DNA from: Bacteriovoracaceae bacterium
GTDB taxonomy: Bacteria > Bdellovibrionota > Bacteriovoracia > Bacteriovoracales > Bacteriovoracaceae
DNA length: 64,000 bases
Direction of reading: 5' to 3'
Assembly: GCA_947441615.1 (NCBI GenBank)
Contig: CANEUH010000016.1
Coordinates: 25,405-89,404, forward strand
Shown here: positions 53,798 to 61,051 of the stretch, piece by piece
Numbering within the stretch: position 1 is the stretch's first letter
Layout: each line of letters starts with the position of its first letter
Program-made: the position numbers and the translations under genes
Notes under the pieces: generated by a model
Databases searched by the model: none
What the model was told of the DNA's origin: nothing
Seen by the model: only the letters and a program-made list of their open reading frames with translations

Positions 53798-55342
53798 ATG
53801 AGTAAGATTTTTGTTCTTTCATTTTTGCTCCTGCTTTCAGCTTGCGAGAATACCATAGATGTCAAATCGAATTCCTTAACGACCCAACCTTCAAGTCTGG
53901 CATTAGACGGAAATGGTTCTTCTACTGTTGCAAGCAGTGAAACAACCCTTACCCTCACCGCTCCTACCGAAGAATTATGGAATGAGGTCACTATTGATCT
54001 TGGAGCGGACTTCACTGCATCTAACATTTGTAGCGGGAGCACAATCTTCGGACGTGCGGGAACAGCACTTTGTGGGGGATGGGGATCGATTTGGACAGTG
54101 ACTCCATTTTCTATAGACGATTCAAATGTCGGCACACGTACTGGAACAACTTTTACTATCAATGCTCCGGCCGATACCGCTTATAATACGATCACACTTG
54201 ATCTGGGATCTGACTTCGCGGATTCCAACCTTTGTGTAACTAAATCCATTTTAAATCTTTCGGGAACTGCAGTCTGTCAGGGAGCAAGTGGTGGAACCAA
54301 TGCTTCAGCAGCAAATGTTTTAACAGGAGCATATTTTTGGGATTCCACTGGTGTGAGTACTCAAGGATCGATGGCAAACCAAGGAGAGGTCAATCTCAAC
54401 ACTTCGGCCATTCCGGGGGCGGGATTCTACTCTTCCCTCACACTTTCATTGACAGCAAGTGATATATGTACTGGTAAATCCATCTTTGGAAATGCGGGAA
54501 CAGCGCTTTGCAATAGTGTCTTCGCTGACCTCATGGGCTCAACTATGTACCGAGATCCGGCTACCGCACAGATGACTCTTTCCACAGAAACTTCGACCTC
54601 AAGCTATGCTTCTGGCTACCGTGATGTTCCTGATGTCACCAAAGATGATGATGGATACGATAGTTTGTCTCCCGTTATCAAAGCAACTCGACCAGCGACC
54701 ACTTGCGGAACAACCCAGACCACAATAGCAGCAAGAGTTGCCCACTGCCTAGCTCAAAACCCAACCACGGCAACATGGGATGGCGCCACTAAAGGGACAT
54801 CCTCTGAAGGCACATGGAAACTTGTCACAAGAACCGCTTCCGCAAAAGAAGTTTGGAGGGACGAGAGAACAGGGCTTCTCTGGGGTGACAATGCTGGATA
54901 TCACTCCTGGTGCCGCGCCAGCGGTAATGCTCAAACAGCAGCTCAAGACGGAACAGGCTCAGGAATTTGCGATCCTTCAGATCCTAATGGATATGGTGCT
55001 CAAGACTCATCTCCAACTAGTGTCTGCGCAGAAACCGCTGGACTCTCTCCCGCTCTGGGCAATGAAGACTGGGGCACTGGTGTTTATGACGGCACAAAGG
55101 GTAGCATGGGGGCAGGCTCTACACCTTCTGTCAGATGGAGGCTTCCGACAATCAATGACTACAAGATCGCAGACGCCAATGGAATAAGATTCGTACTGCC
55201 GAGTAAACAGTATATGTTTTGGTCCGCGAGTGTCCACTCTTTTTATCGTGACTTCGCGTGGTACTTCGACGGTAACCTCGGCTACATCAACGTTGACAAC
55301 CGCTACGCCAGCTACTATGCGGTTCGTTGCGTGGGTCGCTGA
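53798..55342 (+). CDS. DUF1566 lipoprotein, likely DGR variable protein
   Basis: Lipoprotein (SFLLLLSAC, lipobox Cys17) of about 514 residues. Three repeats of a Cys/Gly unit (ICSGSTIFGRAGTALC, LCVTKSILNLSGTAVC, ICTGKSIFGNAGTALC) precede a C-terminal DUF1566 C-type-lectin-like domain (LLWGDNAGYHSWC; RWRLPTINDYKIADANG; FWSASVHSFYRDFAWYFDG; ending AVRCVGR). The last 40 codons are strikingly C-ending, the pattern left by adenine mutagenesis of AAC codons in diversity-generating retroelements. Higher GC than the neighbours. Start at the second ATG, 7 bases after AGGA. Probably displays a variable ligand-binding surface. Confidence 0.8.
   Translation: MSKIFVLSFLLLLSACENTIDVKSNSLTTQPSSLALDGNGSSTVASSETTLTLTAPTEELWNEVTIDLGADFTASNICSGSTIFGRAGTALCGGWGSIWTVTPFSIDDSNVGTRTGTTFTINAPADTAYNTITLDLGSDFADSNLCVTKSILNLSGTAVCQGASGGTNASAANVLTGAYFWDSTGVSTQGSMANQGEVNLNTSAIPGAGFYSSLTLSLTASDICTGKSIFGNAGTALCNSVFADLMGSTMYRDPATAQMTLSTETSTSSYASGYRDVPDVTKDDDGYDSLSPVIKATRPATTCGTTQTTIAARVAHCLAQNPTTATWDGATKGTSSEGTWKLVTRTASAKEVWRDERTGLLWGDNAGYHSWCRASGNAQTAAQDGTGSGICDPSDPNGYGAQDSSPTSVCAETAGLSPALGNEDWGTGVYDGTKGSMGAGSTPSVRWRLPTINDYKIADANGIRFVLPSKQYMFWSASVHSFYRDFAWYFDGNLGYINVDNRYASYYAVRCVGR
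55210..55342 (+). other. Candidate DGR variable region (VR)
   Basis: The 3' end of the DUF1566 gene. Among the last 40 codons about 22 end in C (TTC, TAC, GAC, CTC, ATC, AAC, CGC, GCC, AGC), unlike the T/A-ending codons of the genome, and the block ends in a GC-rich stretch that could be the initiation-of-mutagenic-homing site. The template repeat is not in the window. Confidence 0.6.
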
Positions 55343-55376
55343 GGCGTGTATAAAACTCGGATGATTCAGATTTATT

Positions 55377-55396
55377 GCCTGCCCGGGAGGGCAGGC
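55377..55396. promoter_or_regulatory. Hairpin of DGR-homing type downstream of VR
   Basis: GCCTGCCC-GGGA-GGGCAGGC: 8-bp stem and a GGGA loop, which fits the 4-base GRNA loop and 7-10-bp stem described for DGR target hairpins just after the variable region. 34 bases after the stop codon. Confidence 0.6.
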
Positions 55397-55405
55397 GTTG
55401 ATTCT

Positions 55406-55428
55406 GCCGCGGGAAGCGCGGCATTTTT
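55406..55428 (+). terminator. Terminator-like hairpin after the DUF1566 gene
   Basis: GCCGCG-GGAAG-CGCGGC followed by ATTTTT. Confidence 0.6.
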
Positions 55429-55440
55429 ATCGGAACTTCT

Positions 55441-55599
55441 ATGACACGCTTTCAGCACTTACCTCTGTTCCAAAAAACTTATTCTTTCTCTAAAGAAATT
55501 TACCGCCTCAAGCTGAAGCTGCCCAAAAACCTGAAGCATGACCTGGGTTCGGATCTTTTCAAATCCGCTCTTCGGAGCAGAGTACTGACAATATTATAA
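55441..55599 (+). pseudogene. avd: Truncated avd (DGR accessory four-helix protein)
   Basis: 52 codons from an ATG: TRFQHLPLFQKTYSFSKEIY, then LKLPKNLKHDLGSDLFKSAL, then a stop. This matches the first helices of Avd/four-helix-bundle proteins that follow DGR target genes (usual length about 110-130 residues), so at least half is missing. No ribosome site is clear. No reverse transcriptase follows. Confidence 0.6.
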
Positions 55600-55680
55600 C
55601 ACTGTTTAGATAAAATTTCGGGTAGTTAGGCGTACTAGATTGGGCCCTAACTACCTGTATTTAATGAAAGGCTTGAATGA

Positions 55681-55700
55681 TTGTACTTTATAAAGTACAA
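55681..55700. promoter_or_regulatory. 20-bp palindromic operator of the toxin-antitoxin operon
   Basis: TTGTACTTTATAAAGTACAA is its own reverse complement over all 20 bases, 27 bases before the toxin start. It fits autoregulation by the antitoxin or TA complex. Confidence 0.7.
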
Positions 55701-55726
55701 TTTGAAATAAGCCGATAGGAGTATCG

Positions 55727-56125
55727 GTGGAGCAAAGAGAAAAGAAAATCCACGCTGTCTTTTACAAATCAGAAAGTGGCAACGAGCCTGTAAAAGATGA
55801 ACTTTTAATACTTGGCCGCCCAACAAAAACGACGATCGGTGAGGATATTAAGTTTATTGAATATAACTGGAAAGTTGATACGCCTTATGTTGATCAACTT
55901 AAAAAAGGAAACGGTTCAACTGAGAAGACGATTTATGAAGTCAGATCTAAAGTTAAAGATGGAAACAACAAAAAAGAATACCGAACTCTCTTTTTTGTGT
56001 TTGAAAACTTAATGGTCCTAACTCATTTATTTTTGAAGAAGACCCAAAAGACTCCCAATGCTGAAATCGATGTCGCTTGGGATAGAATGAAAAGATGGAT
56101 GAAAGATCAAAGGAGCAAGTCATGA
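55727..56125 (+). CDS. HigB/Gp49-like toxin
   Basis: 132 residues of the RelE-superfamily HigB/phage Gp49-like group: IYEVRSKVKDGNNKKEYR is the core strand pair, followed by RTLFFVFENLMVLTHLFLKK and TPNAEIDVAWDRMKRW. Such toxins cleave mRNA on the ribosome. Start at the GTG behind TAGGAGT. The stop overlaps the antitoxin ATG by 4 bases (toxin first, as in higBA). Confidence 0.82.
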   Translation: MEQREKKIHAVFYKSESGNEPVKDELLILGRPTKTTIGEDIKFIEYNWKVDTPYVDQLKKGNGSTEKTIYEVRSKVKDGNNKKEYRTLFFVFENLMVLTHLFLKKTQKTPNAEIDVAWDRMKRWMKDQRSKS

Positions 56126-56427
56126 AAAAAAATAAACACACGGGAAGCTCGTTTGATGAATTTTTAAAAGAAGAAGACATCTATGAAGAAGTAACCGCTC
56201 GTGCTTTGAAAAAGACTAGCATCTATGAGCTTGAAAAAATTGTTGCTGGGACTCGAGGTTTGAAAAGTAAAATCCGTGATGCCTTAAATGGCAGTCCATC
56301 TATGGTTGAAAGAGTATTAAGTGATAATCCTCACGTCGAATATGAGACTCTTGTTAGAGCTGGATTAAGTGTTGGATACGCACCAGTAATTAGCTGGGTT
56401 CCAGTTGATAAGCTTAAAAAAGCCTAG
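56122..56427 (+). CDS. HigA-like antitoxin, unusual C-terminal part
   Basis: 101 residues. The N-terminus GSSFDEFLKEEDIYEEVTARA is the typical HigA start. The expected classical HTH is not obvious; the C-terminal part (VERVLSDNPHVEYETLVRAG, LSVGYAPVISWVPVD) is different from common HigA. Ribosome site AAAGGAG. Presumed to bind the palindrome at 55681. Confidence 0.7.
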   Translation: MKKNKHTGSSFDEFLKEEDIYEEVTARALKKTSIYELEKIVAGTRGLKSKIRDALNGSPSMVERVLSDNPHVEYETLVRAGLSVGYAPVISWVPVDKLKKA

Positions 56428-56687
56428 TCTAGAGTTTTATAATATTTTTCTTTTTTCTTTCTTTCATTTTCTGCAGCGCAACAAATTATCATCGTTTTTT
56501 CTAATTGCATTTTTTTCTGCGTATTTCAAGAGTGTTTTTTGGCGGGGGAACTCTTAGAATATATAAGGACGCTGGCAAACAAAAGTACTGAACAGAAATA
56601 TAAACAAACGTCTCTCTTCATCTCTGTAGTTAGCTATCAAAGGCTAATTTATTAGATAAGAAGTGGATTTAACTGAAAATGAGTCTC

Positions 56688-56701
56688 CTCCACCAAATTT
56701 C
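56688..56701 (+). repeat. Candidate attR: duplicate of the tRNA-Ala 3' end
   Basis: CTCCACCAAATTTC identical to 52772-52785. The sequence just 5' of it does not form a tRNA. The two copies bound about 3.9 kb. Confidence 0.65.
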
Positions 56702-56707
56702 TAATAG

Positions 56708-56734
56708 AAAAGCCGACCTTATGTCGGCTTTTTT
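56708..56734 (+). terminator. Duplicate of the tRNA terminator
   Basis: AAAAGCCGAC and GTCGGCTTTT stem with T run; diverged copy of the terminator at 52793. Confidence 0.75.
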
Positions 56735-56859
56735 GTGCCCATCAATCAACATCATGAAATTAATAATCAATCATTTATCAATGAGTGCCTGAATTCCTTT
56801 CTCTAAACCATTATCTCAGAGAGCGTCCGCTAGCACTTAACTAAGAAAAGGAGTCTGCC

Positions 56860-57195
56860 ATGAACACGCTCTCCAACATGGACCGCATGAATTTATCCAA
56901 TGTAAAGGTCTTACGAAGGGTCAGAGAACAGCTCAAGCTAACCAAAGTTGAGCCGGCGAGAAAGCTTAAGGTTTCTGTTAAGACCATAGACCGAATTGAA
57001 AATGGAGAAGGCCCAATAACAGAAAGCAAGATCAACGAAGTTCTTAGCTCTCTAGGGATAAGAGTTGAGGAGTTTTTAAAGGTCAAGAAATGTCGAGGCT
57101 CATTTCGAAAGAAGCGAGAAAGGCTTGTTCCATAAAATGCTTTTAGGCGGAGTTATAAACATGTCATCACCAAAGAGGTGCAGGTTCTCAAGCTC
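56860..57195 (+). pseudogene. Decayed copy of the XRE regulator gene
   Basis: Open for 91 codons (56860-57135): MNLSNVKVLRRVREQLKLTK, then VSVKTIDRIENGEGPI, one HTH domain matching the first half of the intact gene at 53076. A frameshift and stop follow, after which LRRSYKHVITKEVQVLK is still readable at about 57138-57195, the linker of the intact protein; the second HTH is lost. Good ribosome site (AAAAGGAG), so the single-HTH fragment could still be made. The copy at 63639 is close to it in DNA sequence. Confidence 0.7.
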
Positions 57196-57379
57196 TGGCA
57201 TTTCAATATCAAAAATCAAACTAATCGGGCATAGGTATCTGCTATAATTCTTTTAAAAATTGGTGTGGTTCTTTAAAGGCATCAATTTGGTAATTGCAAT
57301 TTTTAATGTGAGATTTAAAAATCAAATGATTGGTAGTCATATCATCAACTAAAACAATTCTTTTCTGACTAGATGTCAT
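57185..57379 (-). pseudogene. Response-regulator receiver domain remnant
   Basis: A 45-codon frame (57379 down to 57242) encodes KRIVLVDDMTTNHLIFKSHI and YQIDAFKEPHQFLKEL, the start of a CheY-like receiver with its acidic Asp pair. After a stop, another frame at about 57225-57190 gives ISLIFDIEMPELEN, the phospho-acceptor strand (Asp). So the gene is frameshifted and then cut off at its junction with the XRE remnant. A ribosome site (AAGAGGA) survives. Confidence 0.65.
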
Positions 57380-57460
57380 GAAATCCTCTTTTTTATAATT
57401 TTTTTGCCTTTTTAGTGATTTTCTTGAAAGCTTTTGGGTATTTTGATGTAAATTATTTAT

Positions 57461-58708
57461 ATGATGTCTAGTTTGGTGAACGGTTTACTCTACTCCAAGA
57501 GAAAAATAGCAGTTATTTTACCTTTAGAGGATGGGTACTGGCCGAGTTGTCAAAATATTCTTAATAATTTGATTTCGGCGTTTATATCTGTAAATGACAA
57601 ACTTGATTTTGAGTTTTTTAGATTTAGTGGAGATGCCACAGAAGAATTTATCAGTTCAATACTAAATTCCCATCAATCTACTCATTTTGAACATCTTTTA
57701 TATCTAGATCCTTACCATCACCCTTCAAATTTTTTTGAAAAAATTTTCAGCATCTCAAGCTTAAAGAATATAAAGTTGAGTGTGGTTGTTTATGGTAATT
57801 TTCTTAAGGATTTTATCAAGTGGCATTCTTTTTTAATATCTAATCAAAATGAAATGAGTCTTATTGTTGCCTCTGATGCTCAGAAGAAATTATTGGAGCA
57901 ATTTTTTTTAGCTGACATTCATGTCATACCATTTCCTGTGGACTCATCTGTCTTTCATCAAAAAAAACGTAGTCATGGGAAAAATGGAAATGATTTAATT
58001 TTTGTTTTTGCCGGCAGGCTTTCTCATCAGAAAAACATTTATTCTTTGATAAAGTTTTTTGCAAAAGCCAAAGACGAAAACGTTCTAGGCAAGGATTTTA
58101 AACTAAAACTTATTGGTCATTTTGATGACCTATACCTTCCATTTTCTGATTCCTCTGCCCCTCTTGGAACTTATTTTCATGAAATTTTTTATGCTCTAAA
58201 GAGGGAAGTCTGCGCTGATTTTTTTGAAAATCACGTCCAGTTTTTGGGTTCACTTTCACCACAAGAATTAGCTCAAGAATTTGGAATATGTGATATTTTT
58301 ATTTCTTTAAGTACTTTTAGTCATGAAGATTTTGGTCTTGCCGCGGCTGAGGCTTTAGAATCAGGCCTATACGCCATCTTGACCAAATGGGGGGGGCATT
58401 CATCTTTTAAAAATCTTTATCCCGAAAGAGTTAGTCTGATTGATTTGGTGCCTTCGTCCACAAGCTTTGAATTGAGATTTGATGATTTCAAAAAAGTTCT
58501 TTTAGAAACAGTTTCTAATTATGAATCTAAAATTTACCATTCAGTCCTTAACCAAAAACATATTGCAGACTTATACTTGAGTCATTTCTCGACTTGTAAG
58601 CCTAGTATCCCTCAAGTTTTAACTAATTCACATGATTTGATGCTCAAAGTGAGAGCTTCAGAAAATGACAAATACTCACTTGAGGTTTTAAAAAATTATG
58701 CTCAATGA
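57461..58708 (+). CDS. GT4-type glycosyltransferase
   Basis: Retaining GT-B glycosyltransferase, 415 residues. Donor-binding half shows LIFVFAGRLSHQKNIYSLIK (about 180-200) and the EX7E-like FSHEDFGLAAAEALESGLYA (about 287-306). No membrane segment, so it acts in the cytoplasm on a soluble acceptor. First gene of the Pro-Gly peptide cassette, starting only about 80 bases after the receiver remnant; no ribosome site is clear, and a weak TTGAAA / TGTAAA promoter pair ends 8 bases before the ATG, so it may be leaderless. It overlaps the next gene by 11 bases. Possible role: glycosylating hydroxylated residues of the peptide (inference). Confidence 0.85.
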   Translation: MMSSLVNGLLYSKRKIAVILPLEDGYWPSCQNILNNLISAFISVNDKLDFEFFRFSGDATEEFISSILNSHQSTHFEHLLYLDPYHHPSNFFEKIFSISSLKNIKLSVVVYGNFLKDFIKWHSFLISNQNEMSLIVASDAQKKLLEQFFLADIHVIPFPVDSSVFHQKKRSHGKNGNDLIFVFAGRLSHQKNIYSLIKFFAKAKDENVLGKDFKLKLIGHFDDLYLPFSDSSAPLGTYFHEIFYALKREVCADFFENHVQFLGSLSPQELAQEFGICDIFISLSTFSHEDFGLAAAEALESGLYAILTKWGGHSSFKNLYPERVSLIDLVPSSTSFELRFDDFKKVLLETVSNYESKIYHSVLNQKHIADLYLSHFSTCKPSIPQVLTNSHDLMLKVRASENDKYSLEVLKNYAQ

Positions 58709-59585
58709 TTTATTTGATTTTAAATTAACTAAGGACTTCCTCTCTCATCGGGCCCCTCTTTTTAGAAGCTTTCAGGGGTTTTCTGAGCAGGTAGGGATTT
58801 TATCAGATGATTATTTTTCTCTTCTAAACCCAATGTTTTCTATCTGTATTGATGATCTTTCAGTCTTGTCACCGTACAAGGTTGTTTCTTTTCGAGATGG
58901 CTTTTTAGGTTTAGGCTGTTTTTTTTCTCGTTTCCCACTCCCTCCAAAGAACTTTCGAACTTTTATCGGTGTCCCGGCCTATCTAGCTTCTGTGGTCCCA
59001 AAATATTGGAGAGAACATATTTATTTTTATCAGTTCAAATTAAAAAAACCTGGTGCCAGTCAATTTTTGACAATTTTCCAATTACCTGATTTAGATTACG
59101 GATTTGGAAATACGAGACAATTAAATAAAATCGAGGGGCTAGTTCAAGATAATGATTTTCAAGATTTTTCGAAAGTGGATTTAAATCTATCTCATTTTTT
59201 TTCACAGGATCACATTGACTCTTTTGATTTTAAAGCTAGATCTGTTCCCCTTGAGGATTTACTCTCAAAGATTGATCTTAAAGGACATTATGCTTTTTTT
59301 CCAATTGAGCCCTTTGTCGTTTATGATCATTTTTTAATTCATGCATTGATGTCAAAAAATGCTCAAGTAATGACACCTTTAATCTCTATGAGAGTAGATG
59401 ATAAATATGATTTATCTCTTTTTCACGAAGTTCATATTTCATTCATGCCTCCCCGGGACTTCGGAGATACTTTTAAAGATTTTTTAAGAGTCTGGAATGG
59501 TTCCAATGATCTTTTTTTTAGAGATCCAACGTCTCTTAAAAAATATCGTGAACTTTTTGAGAAAGAGTTTATTCTAAGAAAATAA
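58698..59585 (+). CDS. Unknown protein of the Pro-Gly peptide cassette
   Basis: 295 residues, not recognised. No signal or membrane helices; rich in Phe, Tyr, Asp. Notable segments: LSHRAPLFRSFQGFSEQVGI, VPKYWREHIYFYQFKLKKPG, LPDLDYGFGNTRQLNKIEG, YAFFPIEPFVVYDHFLIHAL. Overlaps the glycosyltransferase by 11 bases, so co-translated, and its 3' end overlaps the antisense pqqD-like gene by 17 bases. Probably a tailoring or scaffold protein of the same pathway. Confidence 0.65.
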   Translation: MLNDLFDFKLTKDFLSHRAPLFRSFQGFSEQVGILSDDYFSLLNPMFSICIDDLSVLSPYKVVSFRDGFLGLGCFFSRFPLPPKNFRTFIGVPAYLASVVPKYWREHIYFYQFKLKKPGASQFLTIFQLPDLDYGFGNTRQLNKIEGLVQDNDFQDFSKVDLNLSHFFSQDHIDSFDFKARSVPLEDLLSKIDLKGHYAFFPIEPFVVYDHFLIHALMSKNAQVMTPLISMRVDDKYDLSLFHEVHISFMPPRDFGDTFKDFLRVWNGSNDLFFRDPTSLKKYRELFEKEFILRK

Positions 59586-59865
59586 TTTTTTCTTCTTTAA
59601 GTTGATTTATGAAGTTATTGAAATCATTTTCAAACTTATCATGATTTGGCTTAAGTTTTTCTAGGCATTCTTGGTAAAGAGTTGCAGTACTTATTTTTTC
59701 GGCACCTTTCTCGTCAATCATCTTCCAGATTTTTGCAGCGAGACCATTAATTTTAAAATAGTGATTATCTTCATTTAGGAAAACAATAAAGATCTCTGTT
59801 CCTTCTAAGTTTGTTTTAAAGATGACTTCCTCACTGACTTTAAAGTTAAAACTCTGGCCTGACAC
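59569..59865 (-). CDS. PqqD-like RiPP recognition element protein
   Basis: 98 residues matching the PqqD/RRE fold: VSEEVIFKTNLEGTEIFIVF as the first strands, then HYFKINGLAAKIWKMIDEKG, the hallmark PqqD segment (L/I-N-x-x-A-x-x-I-W), and a C-terminal helix pair ending FINQLKEEKIIFLE. PqqD proteins bind leader peptides and present them to modifying enzymes. GTG start with GGAGA 6 bases upstream. It lies antisense, overlapping the 3' end of the unknown gene. Confidence 0.82.
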   Translation of the reverse strand: MSGQSFNFKVSEEVIFKTNLEGTEIFIVFLNEDNHYFKINGLAAKIWKMIDEKGAEKISTATLYQECLEKLKPNHDKFENDFNNFINQLKEEKIIFLE

Positions 59866-59896
59866 AAATTCTCCGATTTCAGCTGTTTATTTTCCT

Positions 59897-60796
59897 ATGC
59901 CTTCATTATACGATGATGAGGTGAGCATAATCAAAAAATTCGAAGAAAATTTATTAAATGCGTGGTCCCAGAAGGGCTTTGATCTAGGTCTTTTTCCAGA
60001 TCTTTCTGCAGAGCTTCTTAAAGAAACTCATTTTCCAGATCCCATGCTTCTCCTGCAAGAATCATTATTTGATATGCCTTTTAGAAGTCAGAATCACTCC
60101 CGAGGGGTGTTTGCTGATCTGCCATTTACTTTGGTTAAAAACGAGCATTTTAGTATTGATCTTTTTGTGTGGCTTCATGCTCATACCTCTATTCATGATC
60201 ATCCTTTTGTAGGGGCTTTTAAGATCCTGCATGGTTCTTCGAGGCATTTAGAGTACGATTTTAACCATTTGGAAGAGTTAGAGAGTTGGCTTCTTAAAGG
60301 GGAGCTTGTGGTTAGAAATGATGAAATGATTCAAAAAGATCATGTTCAGAAAGTTACTTTGGGGCACTCCTATATTCATCAAGTTCTGCATCTTGATAGG
60401 CCCTCTGTTACTCTTATCGTCAAATCCAATCGAGTTCGTGATTTTTTTGACTACATCTATCCGAAGTATGCTTGGGTTGATGTTCGACCTCATGAGGATG
60501 CTTATAAAAAAATGTCCTTGGTTTCGAGTTATTTCCAGTTTCACTACGATTCTGACTCAAAAAATTGTCAGCTACTGCTGGAAAAGACATTTGAGCAGCT
60601 GTCGGCTAAAGATCTTTTTTTAATGTCTTATAATTATAAGCCTTTATATCCTAGCTCTAAGTTCGAGGAAGCTCTAGAAAGGCTTTTTTCGCAAGACTTA
60701 AAGCGTTTTCATTGGTATAATGATGTGTGCCAAGAACGTGTGAAGCATTTAAATTATATTAATGAAATGAGCTCATTAATGCGGAAGGTACCGTGA
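59897..60796 (+). CDS. Cupin of the 3-His type (paralogue 1)
   Basis: 299 residues. Cupin motif 1 is TSIHDHPFVGAFKILHG (His100, His102) and motif 2 SYIHQVLHLDRPSVTLIV (His161), the three-His iron site and spacing of thiol-dioxygenase-like cupins; the helical C-terminal 110 residues are unassigned. Paralogous to the gene at 61052 over most of its length (both carry LPFTL.., SIHDH, GAFK.L). Start at 59897 gives the same length as the paralogue; a frame to 59822 exists but would overlap pqqD antisense. It overlaps the precursor gene by 4 bases. The precursor has no Cys, so a thiol dioxygenase reaction on it is excluded. Confidence 0.75.
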   Translation: MPSLYDDEVSIIKKFEENLLNAWSQKGFDLGLFPDLSAELLKETHFPDPMLLLQESLFDMPFRSQNHSRGVFADLPFTLVKNEHFSIDLFVWLHAHTSIHDHPFVGAFKILHGSSRHLEYDFNHLEELESWLLKGELVVRNDEMIQKDHVQKVTLGHSYIHQVLHLDRPSVTLIVKSNRVRDFFDYIYPKYAWVDVRPHEDAYKKMSLVSSYFQFHYDSDSKNCQLLLEKTFEQLSAKDLFLMSYNYKPLYPSSKFEEALERLFSQDLKRFHWYNDVCQERVKHLNYINEMSSLMRKVP

Positions 60797-61050
60797 GTGA
60801 TAATTCAAAATTAAATCAAGAGTCGGAGTATTTTTTTGGTGAGCTTAAAAAAATTGAGCTTTCTGAGGATGATACTGCGGTGGTTTTTTCTGCTACCCCT
60901 GGACCAGGCCCTGGAAGAACGACCCCAGGCTTTCCTATAGGTCTACCTGTTATGGTCGGTCCTAGTCCTGGTCCTGGTAGTCCTGGTCCTGGTAGTCCTG
61001 GTCCTAATGGGCCTGGTCCATCTCCATTTAGACCGGCCCCTATGTATTGA
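60793..61050 (+). CDS. Candidate RiPP precursor with collagen-like Pro-Gly core
   Basis: 85 residues from a GTG that overlaps the cupin stop by 4 bases. Residues 1-34 are a charged leader (SEYFFGELKKIELSEDDTAV region) without a signal peptide. Residues 35-85 are a core with 18 Pro, 13 Gly, no Cys or Lys, ten Pro-Gly steps and a C-terminal FRPAPMY. The DNA holds three 15-bp tandem units AGTCCTGGTCCTGGT (60964-61008, the last ending AAT) encoding Ser-Pro-Gly-Pro-Gly. Small size, leader/core layout, and position between modifying enzymes and a PqqD-like protein indicate a RiPP precursor. Confidence 0.75.
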   Translation: MSDNSKLNQESEYFFGELKKIELSEDDTAVVFSATPGPGPGRTTPGFPIGLPVMVGPSPGPGSPGPGSPGPNGPGPSPFRPAPMY

Positions 61051-61051
61051 G

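Larger units (their letters stand above)
56428..56859. other. Gene-free stretch holding the right boundary of the tRNA island
   Basis: Contains GGACGCTGGCAAACAAA (56567-56583, repeat of 53041), the tRNA-end duplicate (56688-56701), a second terminator, and GAGAGCGTCCGCTAGCAC just before the XRE remnant, a variant of the sequence ahead of the intact XRE gene. No gene seen. Confidence 0.5.

Noticed and set aside
53798..55342. Active complete DGR
   Set aside because: No reverse transcriptase and no template repeat are in the window, and avd is truncated; only a target/remnant is supported.
56860..57135. Full functional XRE gene
   Set aside because: The frame stops after the first HTH, and the linker of the intact homologue is still readable in another frame downstream, so it is a decayed copy.
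60964..61008. 15-bp tandem repeats considered as a CRISPR-like or minisatellite array
   Set aside because: In-frame, no unique spacers, no cas genes; explained by the peptide repeat. No CRISPR array is seen anywhere in the window.
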